From Phoronis australis (taxonomy: Eukaryota > Phoronida > Phoronidae): a stretch of 64,000 nucleotides of DNA. Under the pieces are notes generated by a model, which worked only from the letters and a program-made list of their open reading frames with translations, was not told the origin of the DNA and made no database searches. Where the stretch lies: the NCBI GenBank assembly GCA_002633005.1, contig NMRA01000480.1, forward strand, positions 257,547-321,546, given 5' to 3'. How positions within the stretch are numbered: the stretch's first letter is position 1; each line of letters opens with the position of its first letter. Position numbers and translations under genes: made by a program. Of this stretch, positions 1 to 8,907 are shown one piece after another.

Positions 1-896
1 AAATTTCATGGAATTTCACCAAAGAAATCTAGTTATAGAAACTGCCGCCAGGGGCCAGCAGTAGTCAAAGTATCTGGAAATTGAAGACGACTGATTTGAT
101 TACCATAGAAACATATTTGAAAAAGTAATGAAGCCCTTTTATGAGCTTTATGAGATACAGCTACACATTGCCCGCATTTGACTGTTGCTTGAAAACAAAC
201 AAAAAGCCCATTTATTTTTTTATTTTGTTAGACAGCAAACCGCTGAAAAACATCATCGAAAATCACTATCACCCCGCAAACTGGCCCCCAGAGCACCTCA
301 AAAATGGCTAAAAATCAAACACACAAAACTGGGCAAAATTTAACGAATTTTGGCAACCCACTGAAGGTTAACGGAAACACCTTTGAAAATTCCAAGACTG
401 TCTTCTGATATAGAGGTTCAATGTCTACATAACCATTATAAATACATTTTCTTTCCCGTTCTTTTAAGCCTTTTTAAAACAACTTTACTAACTGAACCTT
501 TTTGAACCAAAAATGAGCTATTTTGGGTCAAAATGTTTGTGATGCCATAACTTAAAAAGTAGTGTCCTAAAAGTTTCAAATAAGTATTTTGAACATATCC
601 CACCAGGATGTATGTTCACACAATTTTTTCAAGATCTGACTAGGTGACCCAGGTGTCGACCTTTTGGTATTCTCGTGGAATGACTCTTCAATCGCAAATA
701 CACGATAACGATAACTCGTAGCAAGAAACAGGTTTCATGTGGCTGATAGCGCTTGAAAAGATCTATGCACATACCAAATTTCAGACGGATCTGTCAATAC
801 CGAAGATACGGCACAAAAACTCAGTTATTTGCTGACCAGTTCTCGGAAATCTCGAATAACTGCAGCGACCTGTAGCGTGCGAACAAAAACCAACCA
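1..896. other. No gene recognised
   Basis: Both strands show only short open frames without recognisable motifs. The sequence is AT-rich and has no obvious splice-bounded exon. Confidence 0.5.
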
Positions 897-931
897 AAAA
901 CAAACAAACAAACAAACAAACAAACAAACAA
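897..931. repeat. (CAAA)n microsatellite
   Basis: About eight to nine uninterrupted CAAA/AAAC tetramers. The short frames overlapping it are products of the repeat. Confidence 0.9.
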
Positions 932-1179
932 CTAAAAGTTTCTGCAAAGCAACGTACTTGGGACATATTTCATTTCACCATGTAACAGCAAATAAACCGT
1001 ACTTGATTTGTTGACGGTACACACCTTTTCAAGTAAGGTGGCACTGCACAGCTAGACTGAACTGCAGTGTATAGTTACAGGAAACCATAGAATCATACGC
1101 AAGCGCATCCGAATCATACACAGAAATTACCAAAGGACAAAGAATTCGTGCGTGTGATTTGATGCTCATGTGTATGATT

Positions 1180-1376
1180 TTGTGTTCGTGTGTATACTAT
1201 AATATTTGTGGCTCGTGCGCATGATGATTTTGTGTTCGTATGTATAATATCTGTGGCTCGTGCGCATGTTGACTTTGTGTTCGTATGTATAATATTTGTG
1301 GCTCGTGAGCATGATGACTTTGTGTTCGTATGTATAATATTTGTGGCTCGTGCGCATGATGATTTTTGTTGATATG
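1180..1376. repeat. 45-bp minisatellite, about 4 copies
   Basis: The unit contains AATATTTGTGGCTCGTGCGC followed by ATGATGATTTTGTGTTCGTA and recurs every 45 bp with a few substitutions (GCGC/GAGC, GATGATT/GTTGACT). Because 45 is a multiple of three, the array stays open in several frames on both strands. The resulting periodic peptides are not evidence of a gene. Degenerate flanking units (TGTATGATTTTGTGTTCGTG) extend a little on each side. Confidence 0.9.
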
Positions 1377-1399
1377 CTTGATTTTGAGTTCATATGCAT

Positions 1400-2530
1400 G
1401 ATTCATGGGTGTCTATGCATGTTCCATTGGTCCATAGGTGGTTCTTGCGTAAGAGGTGATGCTCGTGCTTAAGAAACGATGTTCTGGCGTGTGATTCTAT
1501 GCCACCCCTGAATTAGAGTGCAGTCGCGGTCAATTTGCACTGTAGCGTTAGAGTGTATTCTCAGAAAAGTTGCACTCACTAGACATTAAAAAGTTTGGGG
1601 GCATGCAGTTTTGAGATAGGCTACATGTATAATAGTAAGCTCAGTGAATCTACTATTCTTGTATTTGTGAATATGTTGGGAATGGGAAAGGCCCACTAGT
1701 TCGCCTATAGATACAGTTGTATTTAAAATGGCGACCCTTTATAGCATTGCTGCATTTCTGCGTAGCAACAGAGACATCTGCTGAGATTTCAGGTAGCCGC
1801 CAAACAACCCAGGATTGCAATCAAATCTAGTAGAATGTATTACATTTTTGGAATGTGTAGAAAATGTGCTTTCAGAATCTAGTATAGGGGCCTGAAAACT
1901 GTCAATCTTGCGTTTTTACTACCTTTTCAGAGCCCTTTTAGTGGCAGTGGAATAGTCAAACCATGACACAGAACACATTTGTCTGTGGCGAAACGACCAA
2001 CAGCGTTTCAGTATTCATAAAGTTTTAAACACAGTGGAAGAAAGAAAACAAGTCCCGTGACGTGTGTATTGCCAGTCAAAGCCCAGCGAGAACTGTGTAG
2101 TGCCTGCTTAACTAGAAAGACCATATTTCAGCTTCGTCTTGGCACTACAAGTCTTTTATCTGTCATCAATACAATCAGCTGATTAGTTTTTCTTATGTTT
2201 TTTCATTTTAGGTAATAAATCAGCTGATGATAAATAGCCCGGCCTGAAAAACAGGACCGGACATGTCCGAACATCCCGAAAACATGGACAGACATACCTA
2301 AAAACCAACGAGGTTCACGTTTTTACTTAATAACGTGAACGAGTAGGTAGAAATGAAGTACTTTGAATGAAATTTTGAAAATGTGATTTTTTAAGCATTA
2401 AGGCGAAATTTGAGCACCGAAACATTGTCAAATTCGGGCACCAATTCTTCTCTGTCACCAAAACCACCGCAATACTTTTTGTTATACGGTTTCAGTGTTT
2501 CAATAAAAATCAAAAAATAATTCTGACGTA
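1400..2530. other. No gene recognised
   Basis: No supported gene. Short AT-rich open frames only. Confidence 0.4.
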
Positions 2531-2532
2531 GA

Positions 2533-3062
2533 TCAGCTGATGGCAAATAATCCGACCTGACTGGGCATGTCTGAATACCACATAAGTCAAAACAGTCAAA
2601 TAATCCTGCCTGTGTGGGCATGTTTGAATACCAGTAATGGTGGTAAATAATCCCGCATATGTGGGCATGTTTGAATACCAGTAATGGTGGTAAATAATCC
2701 CGCATGTGTGTGCATGTTTGAATACCAGTTATGGTGGTAAATAATCCCGCATGTGTGGGCATGTTTGAATACCAGTAAGGTGGTAAATAATCCCGCATGT
2801 GTGGACATGTTTGAATACCAATAATGGTGGTAAATAATCCCGCATGTGTGGACATGTTTGAATACCAGTAATGGTGGTAAATAATCCCGCATGTGTGGGC
2901 ATGTTTGAATACCAGTAATGGTGGTAAATAATCCCGCATGTGTGGACATGTTTGAATACCAGTAATGGTGGTAAATAATCCTGCCTGTGTGGGCATGTTT
3001 GAATACCACTAAAATCAAATAATCCGGCCTGGGTGGACATATCTGAATACCACTAAAGTCAA
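2533..3062. repeat. 47-bp minisatellite with degenerate edges
   Basis: The core array (about 2594-3010) has eight to nine copies of a 47-bp unit containing GGGCATGTTTGAATACCAGT and GGTGGTAAATAATCCCGCAT. Outer units are diverged (TCTGAATACCACTAAAGTCA). The period is not a multiple of three, so the same peptide repeat appears in all minus-strand frames, which makes the 201-, 140- and 103-residue frames here artefacts. Confidence 0.9.
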
Positions 3063-3515
3063 AACTGTGCCAGGGTTCATGTTTTTACTTCCTACAGTAG
3101 ACGATCAGATAGAAAGGAACTATTTTGAATCTTTTCCTCTGTTCGTAGAATTGGCGAAAGGGAGTAAGAAAGGCAAAAATCCAGCAACGTGTCCACAGCG
3201 AGAGCTGTTCACTGCCTCCTAACGAAACGTTCCTTCACAACGTCTCGTGAAGAACCAAGACGACATTATAGACCGGGATCCAAGACCATTTTTGGGCAGG
3301 AAAAGTTAACCAATTTTCTTTGGTGCCACAGTGCTCTGTGGGTATCCTAATGCTTGGAAATGGCCGTCTCGCAGGTTCCCTCTGGTGGGTGTTAAGTGAC
3401 AACACATAATGTAGGGAGAGTCAGCTCACGTGGCTTGTCCAAATAAGGAAGCCAACACTATCAAGAATTCGGTTTGAGCAAAAGCGACTGCTCGCTGACG
3501 GCCGGAACGAGGTTA
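3063..3515. other. No gene recognised
   Basis: No supported coding sequence or repeat. Confidence 0.4.
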
Positions 3516-3518
3516 ATT

Positions 3519-3895
3519 CATGGGCGCACCCGTGGGGGGGGGCTCGGGGGATCGAACTAGCCCCCCAATTTGGCGAATTGGGGGGGGGGCTTGCCTCAGC
3601 GAAACGAAAAGTCCTAGTAAAGAAGAAACAAATCCACAAAGCCCAAAGGGACACAAACCGTAGGCCTGAACCTAGTCAACCCGTTTAAGGGACACAAACC
3701 GTAGGCCTGAACCTAGTTAACCCGTTTAAGGGACACAAACCGTAGGCCTGAACCTAGTCAACACGTTTAAGGGACACAAACCGTAGGCCTGAACCTAGTC
3801 AACCCGTTTTTTAGTCCTCGCTGAGTTTTTTCAGTCAAAGGTCGGCATACCGAAAAATTCGAGCCCCCCTATAATTTAAGCTGGGTGCGCACATT
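3519..3895. mobile_element. MITE copy a (GGGCGCACCC ends)
   Basis: The left end reads ATGGGCGCACCC and the right end GGGTGCGCACATT, an imperfect inverted terminal repeat. A C/G-run zone follows each end (GGGGGGGCTCGGGG and GAGCCCCCCTAT). The interior shares GAAACGAAAAGTCC...TTTTTTAGTCCTC and a GTCAAAGGTC motif with copies at 11649-11905 and 19255-19447. There is no coding capacity, so this is a small non-autonomous element of unknown superfamily. Confidence 0.6.
3648..3811. repeat. 41-bp tandem array, 4 copies
   Basis: Unit GGGACACAAACCGTAGGCCT then GAACCTAGTCAACCCGTTTAA, almost identical in all four copies. It lies inside MITE copy a and is absent from the other two copies, so it expanded after insertion of this copy. 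Confidence 0.95.
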
Positions 3896-4604
3896 TTATG
3901 AGGCCGATTTTACGAGACAAAGGTGTCATTCAATTTTCGTTATTCAATCACCTAAAGAGGACGAAACGCAACATTGTAACAAACAATCTGATTCTTAGGA
4001 CTTATCCTGTTGAACACATACGAGGGATATATTTCCCAGCTTGAAGCTTCACGTTATTGGTGTTGCAGTTGGAAAAAGACTACCGAAACTTCTATAAGTT
4101 CAATCATTGATCAATATCCCCCAGCCGACTTACTTATTGTACAATACAATATCTGGAACCCATATTTCATCCGAAGGCACGTAAAGCTTGTCAACTCCAC
4201 CGTACTTTTTCGGATCCCACGTAAGCTTATGGTCATACCAAGCCTACAATTAAACAAATCGCCGGTCAAAGTATACACATTTAAGCAGCGCACATCAAAA
4301 ATTCGTGAAATATGTCACTGAGCCTAATCTGTACTCAAAACAAAGTCTGTGTTATCTCCATGTCTACAGTATCAGATGAGTTTTGTTTGGGACTGTTTTT
4401 TACGCCAAGCGAGGTGAAGGCTTCTTACCCTATTTGCAATAAATTTTTATTTCCTACGACCCCCTTAACTTAGTTTACCAAAAACTATAACCACTTTCCA
4501 GCCAAAACACAATCCAACTTAACCGTACACGATAATGTATAAAATGCCAATTTAGTTTTGAAGCGATACTGTTACCTGAGAATTTATCAATAAATATTTA
4601 GCTA
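3896..4604. other. No gene recognised
   Basis: Contains a 103-codon plus-strand open frame (4010-4321) with no recognisable motif. It has no signal peptide, no cysteine pattern and no splice context. It is probably chance. Confidence 0.35.
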
Positions 4605-4605
4605 C

Positions 4606-4738
4606 GTACTAATTGAGGTCATTGATGTATCTAAGTAATTACTAATTGAGGTCATTGATGTATCTAAGTAATTACTAATTGAGGTCATTGATGTATCTAA
4701 GTAATTACTAATTGAGGTCATTGATGTATCTAGGTAAC
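4606..4738. repeat. 33-bp tandem repeat, 4 copies
   Basis: Unit ACTAATTGAGGTCATTGATG plus TATCTAAGTAATT, nearly identical between copies. Confidence 0.95.
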
Positions 4739-4866
4739 ATGGTGAAGTTATCAAACCATACTCAGTTACCTGTAAATGTATTTTATCAAACTTGAGTCAG
4801 TTAGCTGAAAATATATTTTATCAAACTTTACTCATTTACATATAGATGTTTTTATCAAACCGTTAA
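4739..4866. repeat. Degenerate ATCAAAC/CTCAGTTAC repeat
   Basis: Three to four diverged units built on TATCAAACyATACTCAGTTA then CCTGTAAATGTATTT. The same kind of unit reappears near 9780-10010, which suggests a dispersed repeat family. Confidence 0.55.
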
Positions 4867-5827
4867 AATGCCGGCAATCTAGTGGCGTAGTGAGCACCTC
4901 CTTGCTCCCCCCTCGTCAACACTTCACTCAAGTGGCGCCCACCCCTACCCCCGGTTTGTAGCTGTGTAACCCCCCAGTTAACAGATGTCTGGTGTCCCCC
5001 TTGGACGACACCTGTTTTCACGCTAGGCGGCAACAGCACAGAATCAATCAATAGGTATGTTTGCTGTGAAGTCAGTACCATTGTGTTGAACTGTGTTCAC
5101 CAAATTTCTATCATGAACAGAGTCATTAATAAAATTTTCTTGCATCAATTGACCTTGAATGTATGCCTTTTCACACCGTTAATGAGCTCACTGTCCGAAA
5201 TATTCAACGTTCGGGTGGCCGGCAACCGGTGTGGAGATTAAAATTCATAGCAACCTGCAGGGACATTACAATATGAACGCAAAATTACGATGAGTTTTGA
5301 CCAAGTTGATTTTTTTTGCACTGAACAGAGGACCAAAACGCCTTAGGTGCCTCCCTTCCTATGCCAGTGCCTCTCACAACGAATATAAACTAGAAAGATT
5401 ATTGTCAGGGCGTGACAATAATGGACTCTGCGCATGCGTATTACTGGAATTGTTTTGGGAATTTACTGATAGCAACCCGTTTACCAATATGAAAAGGAAT
5501 TCTTAAAAAATGTAAGAGAAATTACATGTTAATATTTTGATGACCTTTCCACTAATTGACCTCTTCCGGTGCATTATGAACCCCGACGAGGAAATAATTG
5601 GAAACTCGATTTAAAGTGTGGTTAATGCTAAGAATGACAGATGTTTTACTTTAAGCCCTTCAGAATACAAGATGAATGAATTGGCCAAACTCTCAGAAGA
5701 AAAATGCACCTAATGACCCCATGGGTGCACCAAATGACCTGAAAATCAAGAATTCCAACTCAATCGCTTTTAATAAACAGATATGTAATTTTGAAGTTTA
5801 TAGCTCAAAATTTTAGTTTGCACTTAA

Positions 5828-5840
5828 TGACCTTTGACCT
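5828..5840. promoter_or_regulatory. Perfect DR1 motif (TGACCT-T-TGACCT)
   Basis: Two TGACCT half-sites spaced by one base; the reverse complement is AGGTCAAAGGTCA. This is the textbook DR1 site for RXR/HNF4/COUP-TF-type nuclear receptors. Function here is inference, since the site lies in a repeat and no gene is nearby. Confidence 0.4.
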
Positions 5841-6258
5841 ATTTTTCTTGATTCGTTAGGTCTATTGCGTAATAAAGTAGGGTGCTGAATTGGCATGTTG
5901 ACTTACATCAGTGTGCTAAAATTGTAAACAATTCCTTGAAAAACGTAAGATATAACATTTTGAACGTTAGATGACCTTTGCACTAATTGACCCTATCCGG
6001 TGCATTATAAGCATCTTAAGGAGAATTATGGCAAAGACCATGAAAAATGTATTTAATGCTGAGAATCACGGTTGTCTAACGGTTGACACATCAGAATACT
6101 TGGTGAATTAATAAGTCAAATTTTCAGAAGAAAAATGCAACTAATGACCCCATGTTTGCACTAAATGACCTGAAACTTTGGATTCCGAATTGAATTACCT
6201 GTGCCAATCAGACCTGTGGATTTGAAGTGTCTAGCTCAAAATCTTAGTTGGCACCTAA

Positions 6259-6271
6259 TGACCTTTGACCT
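6259..6271. promoter_or_regulatory. Second perfect DR1 motif
   Basis: The same TGACCT-T-TGACCT arrangement at the equivalent position of the next subunit. The third subunit (7004-7016) has one substitution (TGGCCT). Retention in two of three diverged units is notable but could simply reflect shared ancestry. Confidence 0.4.
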
Positions 6272-7172
6272 GCTTAACCTGATTGGATGACCCGATTACT
6301 TAGAAAAGTAATTTTTAAATTGCCTTATTGACTTATACCTGTGTACCGAATTTAAAAATAATGGCTTTTAAAATAAAGGTGTAGCATTTTGAAAATTATA
6401 TGACCTGTGCACCAAATGACCTCCTCCGGTGCAATGTGGAACATGATTATATAACGAATCAAAATTTATGTACTGTCAAAAATCATATGCTGATTTTAAA
6501 GAACGTACCTGCACCCAATTTGGAGTTATTAAGCCTGAAAGTTGGTCTGAAGAAGAATAGGAAGAACTAGAAAGATTATTGCCACGGCGTGACAATAATG
6601 GACTCTGCGAGTGTGCAGTACTGGAATTGTTTTGGGAAGTTACTGACAGCAACCCGTTTACCAATATAAATAGGAATTCTTTAAAATTGTGGAAGAAATT
6701 TCATGTTAATATTTTGATGACCTTTCCACTAATTGACCTCTTCCGGCGCATTATGAACCCCGATCAGGGAATAATTGTAAACTCGATTGATATTGTTGGT
6801 CATGCTAAGAATCGCAGATGTTTTACTTTAAGCACTTCAGAATACAAGATGAATGAATTGGTCAAAGTTTCTGAAGGAAAATGCACCTAATGACCCCATG
6901 GGTGCACCAAATGACCTAAAACTTAGAATTCAAACTCAGTCGCATGTAGTAAACAGACATGTAATTTTGAAGTCTCTAACTCAAAATTTTAGTTTGCACT
7001 CAATGGCCTTTGACCTATTTTTTCTGATTGGATAGGCCTATTGCGTAGTAAAGCAGGGTGTTCAATAGCGGATTTGCAGCGACGCCATATTGAAATTAGG
7101 TTAAAATGGTGCATTGTGGGTGCTGTGGTCAGGATTCCGAAGGCGGCCATAGTATCAAGCATAATACGCGGA

Positions 7173-7364
7173 ATGAGCGCGAAGAAAACTTACGGCGGAT
7201 ACACTTGTTGTGTTCCTGGCTGCTTCAAAAACAACAAGAGAGATAAAAATCCGAGTTTTTATGTGTTCCCTGCAAACCAAGAACTTCGTGAAAAATGGAT
7301 AGACAACATTAGGAGAGCTGGGAGTAAGGGGAGATTTAGCGCATTCAAACCAACGCGGAGCCAT
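7173..7364 (+). pseudogene. THAP zinc finger, N-terminal half
   Basis: ATG at 7173 opens a frame starting MSAKKTYGGYTCCVPGCF. It has the CxxxC pair of a C2CH THAP finger, then SFYVFP, the conserved LREKWI tryptophan and FKPTRSH. THAP domains bind DNA and sit at the N-terminus of several transposases. The reading frame leaves the family consensus exactly at GCCAT (7360-7364), before the expected VCxxHF. The missing half is found at 8097-8240. The upstream in-frame extension to 7041 lies in the repeat and outside the element, so the ATG at 7173 is preferred. Confidence 0.8.
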
Positions 7365-8096
7365 CTAGTAGGCAACACGTAGCCCCTCGGTTGGTCATAT
7401 AGGGGCTACAATACTTCCATTCGCTTTCTGTACTCATTTCGTTACTTCAGTGTATTTTAAACAAGTCGTGACCGGATTTGGATTACCGATTTCGAGTTTT
7501 CACCTCGTCAAAAATACATTCTACACTTAAAACTATCATTTAAAAAACGCTTACTTTCATCGCTGGTCCTTTCTACTTCTATACATATCTTAAGCTTAGT
7601 TGTGAGAATTAAGTTGACTTTGGCGAAGAATTACATCACTTTTTTGGTTGCCGTTAATTTTATCACCGCGTGCGCGATAACCATAAAGCATGTCAACTGA
7701 ATCACGTGAGTTAGGCAAAGGTTAGCGCGAGACTCAGCGAAGCGCGTGACGCTAACGCGTGACACTTGTAAAATAGCATGAGAAGGTATCGGGTGAAACT
7801 TGTAAGATGTGTGTCTCTTAGACTTTTTATTCGTCAGCATGCGTAATTTCACGTAACTTCCTCAAAATGGCACCCGGTAACTGAGAGAAACTCGAGCAAA
7901 CGCGACAGATTTTCATCGATTTGTTCAAGTTTTGCTGACTAAATTGTATCCAGAGTCGTGGTATGTGTTAATTATAACTCCGTGTTCCTATATGTATGGT
8001 TCATTTGATTTTATTTGCTGTATTTTGAAATGAGTAACTTTTTGTGAGGACGTACTATCGCCCCTGAATGCCTGCGGCATCCAGTGCGGTGTAATT
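7365..8096. mobile_element. Insertion splitting the THAP domain
   Basis: The stretch lies between two GCCAT copies (7360-7364 and 8097-8101), which looks like a 5-bp target duplication. Its ends do not give GT-AG or AT-AC in any register, so it is not a normal intron. Near the left end is a hairpin, GTAGCCCCT...AGGGGCTAC. No coding content is recognised. Confidence 0.5.
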
Positions 8097-8241
8097 GCCA
8101 TCGTGTGTGCAGCGAACATTTTCCTGGTGGAAAAAAGACGTATGAGAACAACATTCCGACGGAGTTTCCTCTTAAAATTAACGTCTCTAGCATATCCACG
8201 GCGAAAGCTACAAAAGTTAAGCAACCCAAGAACTATCAACT
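8097..8241 (+). pseudogene. THAP zinc finger, C-terminal half
   Basis: In the frame beginning CAT CGT GTG TGC the product reads HRVCSEHFPGGKKTYENN followed by IPTEFPLK, the Cys-His half (VCSEHF) and tail of a THAP domain. It stops at a TGA about 48 codons later. It continues the 7173-7364 half if the 737-bp insertion is ignored. Overlapping longer frames in other registers (8103-8402 and the minus strand) are shadows. Confidence 0.7.
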
Positions 8242-8617
8242 TGTCTGAAATCGGAGGAGATTTCGAAATCAACGCCAATAGGCCCAATACTGAACATGAC
8301 GACAGTCGTGCCCTCGGTCACACGGTCACTGATCATAGCTACGTTGTGTTTACGAACGAGAAAGAGAGAGGACTTGCTTGGTATTATAAAGCAAAAAAAT
8401 GAAACATGGTTTTTAGTTTGCAAATCACTCCAAATGCACACACTATCCAGCGGGCTCAAGACATGCCTGACCACAAGCTATCCCATGAGCCTTCGCGCAG
8501 GAAGTAACTCGCACATGCGCAATGCGTAGTTCGTTTGCGCTGCAAATCCGCTATTGGCATGTTGACTTACACCAGTGTGCTGAAATTGAAAAGAATTCCT
8601 TGAAAAACGTAATATAT

Positions 8618-8907
8618 ACACGCGCAGAGTAATAAAATTGAAGAAAACCAAGGAACAACAGTACTCTGCGCTTACACGCGCAGAGTAATTAAAGAAAATC
8701 TAGGAACAACAGTACTCTGCGCTTACACGCGCAGAGTAATAAAATTGAAGAAAACCCAGGAACAACAGTACTCTGCGGTTGCACGCCCAGAGTAATTGCA
8801 CGCCCAGAGTAATAAGAAGAATAAGAAGAATAAGAATAAGAATAAGAATAAAATTGAAGAAAACCCAGGAATAACAGTTCTCTGCGCTTGCACAAGCAGA
8901 GTAAATA
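8618..8907. repeat. ~60-bp array of GCGCAGAGTA palindromes
   Basis: Units contain TTGAAGAAAACCCAGGAACA then ACAGTACTCTGCGC, a short loop TTACAC, and GCGCAGAGTA. TACTCTGCGC/GCGCAGAGTA are perfect inverse partners, so every unit boundary can form a 10-bp stem. There are about five units. The fourth is followed by an AATAAGAAG/AATAAG microsatellite (about 8811-8851). The array interrupts the 430-bp repeat block. Confidence 0.85.

Larger units (their letters stand above)
7064..8555 (+). mobile_element. THAP-carrying TIR element
   Basis: AATAGCGGATTTGCAGCG at 7064-7081 is matched exactly by its inverse CGCTGCAAATCCGCTATT at 8538-8555. The flanks rejoin cleanly: GGGTGTTCAA before and TTGGCATGTTGACTTAC after correspond to the uninterrupted GGGTGCTGAATTGGCATGTTGACTTAC of the parallel subunit at 5880-5908. 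The element therefore inserted between AA and TT. No direct target duplication longer than a possible TA is visible. It contains both halves of a THAP domain but no transposase core, so it is non-autonomous or decayed. THAP-bearing superfamilies (ISL2EU, Spy-like, P, Kolobok) are possible; TTAA is absent, which argues against Kolobok. Confidence 0.75.
5387..8620. repeat. ~430-bp subunit repeat block
   Basis: Subunits anchored on TGACCTTTCCACTAATTGAC...TCCGGTGCATTAT recur at 5541, 5972, 6401 and 6718. Each carries several AATGACC motifs (TGCACCTAATGACCCCATG, GTGCACCAAATGACCT). The stretch from 5387 is repeated from 6568, so two higher-order copies of about 1.18 kb are stacked head to tail. The second copy is split by the THAP element at 7064-8555 and then by the palindrome array from about 8618. 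Short open frames within it differ between copies and are not genes. Confidence 0.8.

Noticed and set aside
1166-1406. Periodic 60-77-residue frames on both strands
   Set aside because: Products of the 45-bp minisatellite.
2391-3040. Minus-strand frames of 201, 140 and 103 residues with repeats of GIQTCPHMRDYLPP type
   Set aside because: They are translations of the 47-bp minisatellite in different frames. The period is not a multiple of three and there is no independent coding evidence.
4010-4321. 103-codon plus-strand frame
   Set aside because: No motif, no splice context and no repeat conservation. Its length is within chance for AT-rich DNA.
8103-8402. 99-residue frame MCAANIFLVEKRRMRTT...
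   Set aside because: Out of frame with the THAP half that occupies the same bases (HRVCSEHFPGG).
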